Shown here in pieces: positions 57,008 through 64,000 of a DNA stretch of 64,000 nt. Source of the DNA: Rhodospirillaceae bacterium bin65. Lineage in GTDB: Bacteria > Pseudomonadota > Alphaproteobacteria > Bin65. The notes beneath the pieces were generated by a model. The model was given only the letters and a program-made list of their open reading frames with translations. It was not told where the DNA came from and did no database searches. Position 1 is the first letter of the stretch, and each line of letters starts with the position of its first letter. The position numbers and the translations under genes were made by a program. The stretch covers positions 62,001 through 126,000 of the forward strand of contig MPMX01000002.1 of assembly GCA_002238725.1 (NCBI GenBank), read 5' to 3'.

Positions 57008-59125
57008 CTACGCCGCCTCCCGCGTCCCGCGCTCCACGATGTCGACGATCTCGCTCACGATGGCTGTCAGGTCGAAGTCCTTGGGGGTGTAGACGGCGGC
57101 GACGCCGGCGTTCTTCAGGGCCTGTGCGTCGGCGGGCGGGATGATGCCGCCGGCGACGACCGGCACGTCGCCCAGCCCTTCGGCCGCCAGCCGTTCGACG
57201 ACTTCGCCGACCAGCGCGGCGTGGCTGCCGGACAGGATCGACAGGCCGACGATGTGGACGTCCTCCTGCAACGCCGCGTTGGCGATCTGCGCCGGGGTCA
57301 GGCGGATGCCCTCGTAGACCACCTCGATGCCGCAGTCCCGCGCCTTGACGGCGATCTGCTCGGCGCCGTTGGAATGGCCGTCCAGCCCCGGCTTGCCGAC
57401 CAGCATCTTGAGCCGCCGGCCGAGCCGCTGCGACAGGGCCTCGACCCGCCCGCGCACCGCTTCGAGCGCGGCGATGCCGTCGTCCGAAACCGGCCGGACC
57501 GCCGGGGCCGCGCCGACGCCGGTGGGCGCCCGGTAGAGGCCGAAGATGCCGCGCAGCGCCTCGCCCCATTCGCCGGTCGTGACCCCGGCATGGGCGCAGG
57601 CGATAGACGGCGCCATGACGTTGCCGCCGTCGCGCACGGTACGCTCCAGTCCGGCGATTGCAGCCCGCGCCCCGGCTTCGTCCCGCGCCGCGCGCCATTC
57701 CGCCAGGCTGGCGATCTGTGCCGCCTCGGCCGCCGGATCGACGGCGAGGAAGCCGCCGTCCCCGCCGCCCTCCCCGTCATCGCCGGTGAGCGGCGAGGGC
57801 GCGCTTTCGGTCCAGCGGTTGACGCCGACCACGGTCTGCTCGCCGGCCTCGATCGCTGCGACCCGGGCCGCGTTCGACGCGACGAGCCGCTGTTTCATGT
57901 AGCCGGACTCGACCGCGGCCACCGCCCCGCCCATCGCCTCGATCCGGTCGAGCTCCGCTGTCGCTTCGCGCTTCAGCTCCGCGACCCTGGCCGCGATCTC
58001 GGCCGAGCCGTCGAAGATATCGCCGTATTCCAGCAGGTCGGTCTCGTAGGCCAGGATCTGCTGCAGGCGCAGCGACCATTGCTGGTCCCACGGCCGGGGC
58101 AGGCCGAGCGCCTCGTTCCAGGCCGGCAGCTGCACCGCCCGGGCCCGCGCCCCTTTCGACAGGGTGACGGCGAGCGCCTCGAGCAGGATGCGGTAGACGT
58201 TGTTCTCCGGCTGCTGCTCGGTCAGGCCGAGGGAATTGACCTGCACGCCATAGCGGAAGCGGCGCAGCTTAGGATCGTCGACGCCGTAGCGGCTCTCGCA
58301 GATCTCGTCCCACAGCTCGGTGAAGGCGCGCATCTTGCAGATTTCGGTGATGAAGCGCAGGCCGGCGTTGACGAAGAAGCTGATCCGGCCGACCGCGGCG
58401 GGGAAATCCGCCGCCGGCACGATGCCGCGCACCCGGTCGAGCACCGCGACCGCGGTGGCGAGCGCGTAGGCGAGCTCCTGCACCGGCGTCGCCCCGGCCT
58501 CCTGCAGATGGTAGCTGCAGACGTTGATCGGGTTCCACTTCGGCGCCTCGCGGCAGGTGAAGGCGATCGTGTCTGCGGTCAGCCGCATCGAGGGCTCGGG
58601 CGGAAAGATGTAGGTGCCGCGGGAGAGATACTCCTTCACGATGTCGTTCTGGGTCGTGCCGGTGAGTTCGGCGCGCGTTGCCCCCTGCCGTTCCGCCGCC
58701 GCGATATAGAGCGCGAGCAGCCAGGGCGCGGTCGCGTTGATCGTCATCGACGTGTTCATCCGGGCGAGCGGGATATCGCGGAACAGGGTCTCCATGTCGC
58801 CGAGATGGGAGACCGGCACGCCGACCTTGCCGACCTCGCCGCGCGCCAGCGGGTCGTCGGCGTCGTAGCCGGTCTGGGTCGGCAGGTCGAAGGCGACCGA
58901 CAGGCCGGTCTGCCCCTTGGCCAGGTTGGTCCGGTAGAGTTCGTTCGACGCCGCGGCCGAGGAATGGCCCGAATAGGTCCGCATGATCCACGGCCGGTCT
59001 TTCGTGGGCCGGTCTTTCATGGGCCGGTCTTTCATGGGCCGGTCTTTCATGGGCCGGTCTTTCGTGGGCCGGTCTTTCGTGGGCCGGTCGCGATCCGGCC
59101 GGGCGGGCGGTGCTGTGTCGTTCAT
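57008..59125 (-). CDS. ecm: (2R)-ethylmalonyl-CoA mutase
   Basis: 705 residues from the ATG at 59125. The B12-dependent mutase core begins at PWIMRTYSGHSSAAASNELY and includes TGLSVAFDLPTQTGYDADDP. The C-terminal cobalamin-binding domain has D582-G-H584 (DGHSNGAEQ) and SILSGSH. The enzyme turns ethylmalonyl-CoA into methylsuccinyl-CoA. It is distinguished from methylmalonyl-CoA mutase by the single-chain short N-terminus and by ccr lying divergent. Residues about 13-45 are an unusual DRPTK/DRPMK repeat (see the 15-bp repeat). An upstream ATG at 59158 is possible. Confidence 0.9.
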   Translation of the reverse strand: MNDTAPPARPDRDRPTKDRPTKDRPMKDRPMKDRPMKDRPTKDRPWIMRTYSGHSSAAASNELYRTNLAKGQTGLSVAFDLPTQTGYDADDPLARGEVGKVGVPVSHLGDMETLFRDIPLARMNTSMTINATAPWLLALYIAAAERQGATRAELTGTTQNDIVKEYLSRGTYIFPPEPSMRLTADTIAFTCREAPKWNPINVCSYHLQEAGATPVQELAYALATAVAVLDRVRGIVPAADFPAAVGRISFFVNAGLRFITEICKMRAFTELWDEICESRYGVDDPKLRRFRYGVQVNSLGLTEQQPENNVYRILLEALAVTLSKGARARAVQLPAWNEALGLPRPWDQQWSLRLQQILAYETDLLEYGDIFDGSAEIAARVAELKREATAELDRIEAMGGAVAAVESGYMKQRLVASNAARVAAIEAGEQTVVGVNRWTESAPSPLTGDDGEGGGDGGFLAVDPAAEAAQIASLAEWRAARDEAGARAAIAGLERTVRDGGNVMAPSIACAHAGVTTGEWGEALRGIFGLYRAPTGVGAAPAVRPVSDDGIAALEAVRGRVEALSQRLGRRLKMLVGKPGLDGHSNGAEQIAVKARDCGIEVVYEGIRLTPAQIANAALQEDVHIVGLSILSGSHAALVGEVVERLAAEGLGDVPVVAGGIIPPADAQALKNAGVAAVYTPKDFDLTAIVSEIVDIVERGTREAA
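58992..59096. repeat. 15-bp tandem repeat in the ecm N-terminus
   Basis: Six copies of GGCCGGTCTTTCRTG (starts 58992, 59007, 59022, 59037, 59052, 59067) and a degenerate seventh (59082). On the minus strand each encodes DRP(T/M)K in frame. The unit replicates the KDRPW junction that precedes the conserved core, so it arose by slippage within the gene. Confidence 0.92.
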
Positions 59126-59388
59126 ATGCTGCATCCGGCGGGAGGGCTTTCGCCGCACTGCATCAAGAATGCGCCCGCTTCGCCGGGCGGATCAAGCGGC
59201 GAAACCGCCGACTTCGCAAATATATTACCTTGAGCGCCCGGTCACGTAACATTGAACAAATATTCTGCGCCCTTGCGCAATTTTATGTCTTTTTGCATTG
59301 CAACATAACCCGCTGGCGCGTATGAATTCCGCCCCGGCGCGCGCCCGGGCCACAGATATCCGGGCCGCAGTTTCCAGGAGACAGAGCG
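59126..59388. promoter_or_regulatory. Divergent ecm-ccr control region with TTGC-type sites
   Basis: 263 bp, AT-rich in 59210-59310. TTGCGCAA at 59273-59280 and TTGCATTGCAA at 59293-59303 are small palindromes resembling the TTTGCAAA-type sites known for RamB/PccR-like regulators of ethylmalonyl-CoA genes. That link is inference. The ccr side ends in AGGAGACAGAGCG before the ATG. Confidence 0.4.
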
Positions 59389-60696
59389 ATGAGCGGAGCC
59401 TCTCCCGTGGTCGAACTGGCCGAGCATCAGGAACCGGCCAACCCGCTGCTGCGCGGCGACAAGAAGGATCTCTACGAGGTCGGCGAGATCCCGCCGCTCG
59501 GCCATGTGCCGAAACAGATGTACGCCTGGGCGATCCGGCGCGAACGGCACGGCGAGCCCGAAACCGCGATGCAGGTCGAGGTCGTCGACATGCCGGAGCT
59601 GGACAGCCGCGATGTGCTGGTCTTCGTGATGGCCGCCGGCGTCAACTACAACGGCATCTGGGCTTCCCTCGGCACGCCGGTCTCGCCCTTCGACATCCAC
59701 AAGGCGCCGTTCCACATCGCCGGCTCCGACGCCAGCGGCATCGTCTGGGCGGTCGGCGAGAAGGTGCGCAACTGGAAGGTCGGCGACGAGGTCGTCATCC
59801 ACTGCAACCAGGACGACGGCGACGACGAGGAATGCAACGGCGGCGACCCGATGTTCTCGACCACGCAGCGCATCTGGGGCTACGAGACGCCGGACGGCTC
59901 CTTCGCCCAGTTCACCCGGGTCCAGGCCCAGCAGCTCATGCACCGGCCGAAGCACCTGACCTGGGAGGAGAGCGCCTGCTACACGCTGACCCTGGCGACG
60001 ACCTGGCGGATGCTGTTCGGCCACCGGCCGCACATCCTGCGGCCGGGCCACAACGTGCTGGTCTGGGGCGCCTCGGGCGGCCTCGGCTCGATGGCCGTGC
60101 AGCTGTGCGCGGCGACCGGGGCCAACGCGATCGGCGTGATCTCGGAGGAGGACAAGCGCGATTTCGTCATGTCGCTGGGTGCCAGGGGCGTCATCAACCG
60201 CAAGGAATTCGATTGCTGGGGCCAGCTGCCCGAGGTCGGCACCGACGACTACCGCGCCTGGTTCGGCGAGGTCCGCAAGTTCGGCAAGGCGATCTGGGAC
60301 ATCACCGGCAAGGGCAACAACGTCGATTTCGTGTTCGAACATCCGGGCGAGGCGACCTTCCCGGTTTCGACCTTCGTGGTGAAACGCGGCGGCATGGTCG
60401 TCTTCTGCGCCGGCACCACCGGCTACAACATCACCTTCGACGCGCGCTATGTCTGGATGCACCAGAAGCGCATCCAGGGCAGCCACTTCGCCCACCTGAT
60501 GCAGGCGTCCCAGGCCAACCGGCTGGTGATCGAGCGGCGCATCGACCCGTGCATGTCCGAGGTCTTCGCCTGGGAGGACATCCCCGAAGCCCACATGAAA
60601 ATGCGCCGCAACGAGCACAAGCCCGGCAACATGGCCGTGCTGGTCAGCAGCAAACGCCCCGGCCTGCGCACCATCGAGGACGCGATCGAGGAGTAG
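59389..60696 (+). CDS. ccr: Crotonyl-CoA carboxylase/reductase
   Basis: 435 residues, the usual Ccr length. It reductively carboxylates crotonyl-CoA to ethylmalonyl-CoA with NADPH. Family marks include HVPKQMYAWAIRRERHGEP, AAGVNYNGIWASLG, IWGYETPDGSFAQF, the cofactor motif VLVWGASGGLGSMAVQLCA and QKRIQGSHFAHL. The VNYNGIWA asparagine and QGSHFA histidine are among the CO2-site residues described for the family. It diverges from ecm, which uses its product after epimerisation. Confidence 0.93.
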   Translation: MSGASPVVELAEHQEPANPLLRGDKKDLYEVGEIPPLGHVPKQMYAWAIRRERHGEPETAMQVEVVDMPELDSRDVLVFVMAAGVNYNGIWASLGTPVSPFDIHKAPFHIAGSDASGIVWAVGEKVRNWKVGDEVVIHCNQDDGDDEECNGGDPMFSTTQRIWGYETPDGSFAQFTRVQAQQLMHRPKHLTWEESACYTLTLATTWRMLFGHRPHILRPGHNVLVWGASGGLGSMAVQLCAATGANAIGVISEEDKRDFVMSLGARGVINRKEFDCWGQLPEVGTDDYRAWFGEVRKFGKAIWDITGKGNNVDFVFEHPGEATFPVSTFVVKRGGMVVFCAGTTGYNITFDARYVWMHQKRIQGSHFAHLMQASQANRLVIERRIDPCMSEVFAWEDIPEAHMKMRRNEHKPGNMAVLVSSKRPGLRTIEDAIEE

Positions 60697-60732
60697 GGGG
60701 CGGGGCGGCTTCCGTTTCGGCCGGGGCGGGGC

Positions 60733-60753
60733 AGCAGAAAGCGCATTTCTGCT
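60733..60753 (+). terminator. Candidate terminator hairpin after ccr
   Basis: AGCAGAAA and TTTCTGCT form an 8-bp stem around GCGCA, 37 bp after the ccr stop. The following bases (TGACTTG) have few T residues, so termination strength is doubtful. Confidence 0.4.
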
Positions 60754-60777
60754 TGACTTGTCGACTGAAGAACATTA

Positions 60778-61404
60778 CATGAACTTGCATGACTGCTGCA
60801 AGCGGTTTTCCAGCGCTTGAAGCCCGGGTGGGCGGTGCTGCCGGCGAACGCTCGGGCATCCGGCAGAGTGCGCCCGGGCGGGGCGGCCGGGGCGGCATGG
60901 CAGAACATGACATTTCCTGACACCTGCCGAAGGCCTCCCCTCCGGCACCGCTGCAGCGGCGGCCATGTCGCCGCGCCCGAATGGCCGTCCGATGGGCAAG
61001 ACTTGGGAATTTATACGTAAAGCCGCCTTCGGCGGTTCGCGACTGTCAGAGCGGGAATGGCGGATTTCAGCGGATTCCGTGACGGAAAAGGGGCAAACGG
61101 CGCCGGGCCGATGAAAAAAAGTGCTATATAAAGACAGGTCTGTCTTAAGTTGAGCCGCGGCGGAGCATGACATTTCATGACACATCATGACATCCCGGAA
61201 CTTCTCTTGCGCCTCCCCGGACGGCGCGGAGCGACGATCCGGGGTCCGGGGACCACCCCGCAAGGCCCGAGCGTACGTCCCGAGCGCACGGCCCCTTCGA
61301 CAAGCTCAGGGCATGCTCCGGGCCCCGGCTCAAGGCCGGGGCGGCAGGGAGAGTGGAAGTGCAGGATCCTGACGGCTCATGACAATTCATGACATTTCAT
61401 GACA
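60778..61404. repeat. Four clusters of 10-bp-phased CATGACA motifs
   Basis: CATGAAC/CATGACT at 60778 and 60788; CATGACA/CCTGACA at 60906 and 60916; CATGACA at 61166, 61176 and 61186; CATGACA at 61378, 61388 and 61398. Spacing inside every cluster is exactly 10 bp. Most central copies sit in TCATGA, itself a palindrome. The region lies between ccr and an acyl-CoA synthetase gene. Confidence 0.85.
61131..61146. promoter_or_regulatory. Perfect palindrome downstream of a TATA-like box
   Basis: AAGACAG-GT-CTGTCTT is exactly symmetric. Immediately upstream is GTGCTATATAAAG. This has the form of an operator placed at a promoter, but no clear -35 is seen and no gene starts within 350 bp downstream. 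Confidence 0.45.
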
Positions 61405-61518
61405 CGTCCGCCCCTACCCTGCCTCTTCCTGGGCATCGGCCTCTTGCGATTCCGCGTGGCAGGCGGCAAGAACGGGCGGCTGTTGTTCAAGTGACGGGGC
61501 GAAGGGGCAGGCCCGACC

Positions 61519-63108
<1,590 letters not shown>

Positions 63109-63272
63109 GCGCGCCCGGTCAACTTTGGCCTGGAGCGAGGCTCAGTATCTTTTCGGCGTACATCGCCGGACCGCTGCGACGCTGAGTGATGCCTGAGCCC
63201 GCATTGACAGTGCCGGCCCGCTGCCTAGACTCCCCCGCACAGTCGAATACACCGAGAGAGGATTCAGCACGA

Positions 63273-64000
63273 TGGCCCCGGCAACCGAATTTGCGCACCC
63301 GGAACAGGTAGGCGGCGCCTACAAGGAGCTTCTGGTCCGCCTGATGACACGGCAGATCTATGCCGAGACCGCAACCGCCGAGGTGTTCGGAAAGGCGATC
63401 TCGGTCGCGCCCAACTGGAAGGAAAAGGCGCTCGCGGCCGAATTCGCGGCCGAGGAGGCGCGCCACAGCCAGGGGCTCTACGACCTCCTGCTCGACCTCG
63501 GCGAGGATCCCGAGGAGATCATTGCGGGCCGCCCCGACGCAGCCGATTTCTGGCAGCTCGACCTCGACAACTGGCTCCATATCGCGGTGTTCAACTTCAC
63601 CGTCGACCGCGCCGGCAGCCACCAGATCATGGAGTACCGCCAATCGTCCTACACCCCCTGGGCGGACAGCCAGGAAGAGGTGCTGGCGGACGAGGAAGAC
63701 CACTACGACAACGGCGTCGAAAACCTGAAAGCGGTCGCCAAGGACCCGGTCCAACTCGCTGAATTCCAGGCAATCTTCAACAGCGTGCTGCCCAACTGCG
63801 TCAAGCGCGCCTTCGGCCGGCTGACCGGTGCGGACAACGATTTCTGCCTGGAGCACGGGCTCAAGCGGAACTCGACCGAGGAGATCGTCAACCGCTACCT
63901 CACCGAGATGCGCGGCCACATGGAGGGCACCGGCCTGGTGTTCCCGCCGCTCTCCGCCTTCGACGCGATCAAGTGCGAACTCGCCCCGTCGAGCCGCGAA
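63273..64000 (+). CDS. PaaA/PaaC-like ferritin-type diiron protein (3' truncated by the window)
   Basis: The frame is open from the ATG at 63273 to the window end (242 codons seen). It shows two ExxH iron motifs, E62-x-x-H65 (EEARH) and E141-x-x-H144 (EEDHYD), plus E32 on the first helix (QIYAETATAEVFG), as in the phenylacetyl-CoA epoxidase (PaaA/PaaC, PF05138) and BoxB-like families. The full length and C-terminus are not visible, so the exact subgroup is open. A GAGAGG precedes the start. Confidence 0.75.

Larger units (their letters stand above)
60697..61518. other. 822-bp noncoding segment with phased motifs and palindromes
   Basis: No gene-like frame is found on either strand; open frames here lack ribosome-binding sites and family features. 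The segment holds a ccr-side hairpin (60733), four CATGACA-type clusters with 10-bp spacing (60778-61404), a GCC/GGC hairpin (61023-61035), a TATATAAAG box with a perfect palindrome (61131-61146), and a REP-like CCTTCGACAAGCTCAGG near 61297. Parts (61100-61150) are markedly AT-rich for this genome. Confidence 0.7.

Noticed and set aside
58992-59096. Short regularly spaced repeats considered as a CRISPR array
   Set aside because: The units are contiguous without spacers, 15 bp long, and in frame within ecm.
61177-61392. Short open frames on both strands in the phased-motif region as small genes
   Set aside because: They lack ribosome-binding sites, have biased GC-driven composition and begin inside the repeated CATGACA motifs.

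Overview
The window is GC-rich, densely coding DNA typical of an alphaproteobacterium with a catabolic, acid-using lifestyle; a Rhodospirillales-like lineage is my inference. The support is an ethylmalonyl-CoA pathway set (methylsuccinyl-CoA dehydrogenase, ethylmalonyl-CoA mutase, crotonyl-CoA carboxylase/reductase), an EnvZ/OmpR-type pair beside ilvE, many TRAP transporters (both TAXI and DctP types), several CaiB/BaiF CoA-transferases, and Fe(II)/2-oxoglutarate-type oxygenases. No prophage, integrase, transposase or CRISPR array is visible.

Layout. 1-8.3 kb: a flotillin-like protein, then a five-gene ABC importer operon of the urea/short-amide type, whose last gene fuses the second ATPase to a complete amidase. 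8.3-12.8 kb: an SRPBCC protein, an acyl-CoA ligase, a PotD-like binding protein and an isochorismatase-like hydrolase. 12.9-21 kb: a TAXI-TRAP system, a 3-hydroxyisobutyrate-dehydrogenase-like enzyme, a CoA-transferase, a GST and an orphan membrane-anchored DctP protein. 21-27.1 kb: an SAF-domain dehydrogenase with a PhyH dioxygenase, a quinone oxidoreductase, a PcaF thiolase, a TauD dioxygenase and a GFA protein. 27.2-33.8 kb: a two-component system, ilvE, a DUF3179 protein, MtgA and a lytic transglycosylase. 34-37 kb: a second TAXI-TRAP system. 37-40 kb: ParDE, a phosphomannomutase/phosphoglucomutase, tRNA-Arg(CCU), bactofilin and tRNA-Leu(CAA). 40-47 kb: a CoA-transferase, a LysR regulator and a DctP/CoA-transferase/DctQ/DctM locus. 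47-51 kb: leuA behind a Leu-rich leader peptide, HigBA and FabI. 51-60.7 kb: mcd, a CapA-like protein, a lytic transglycosylase, a GyrI-like protein, a PIN/AbrB pair, and divergent ecm and ccr. 60.7-64 kb: an unusual noncoding segment with 10-bp-phased motifs, an acyl-CoA synthetase and a truncated PaaA-like diiron protein.

The recurring theme is uptake of organic acids or amides (ABC, TRAP), activation to CoA esters (ligases, CoA-transferases) and assimilation (PcaF thiolase, ethylmalonyl-CoA pathway). The most unusual items are the ATPase-amidase fusion, the phased CATGACA clusters at 60.8-61.4 kb, a 15-bp tandem repeat expanding the N-terminus of Ecm, the leuA leader peptide, stem-loops between binding-protein genes and downstream cistrons, and three copies of a dispersed palindromic repeat at 49-55.7 kb. 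All calls come from reading the sequence; no database search was run.
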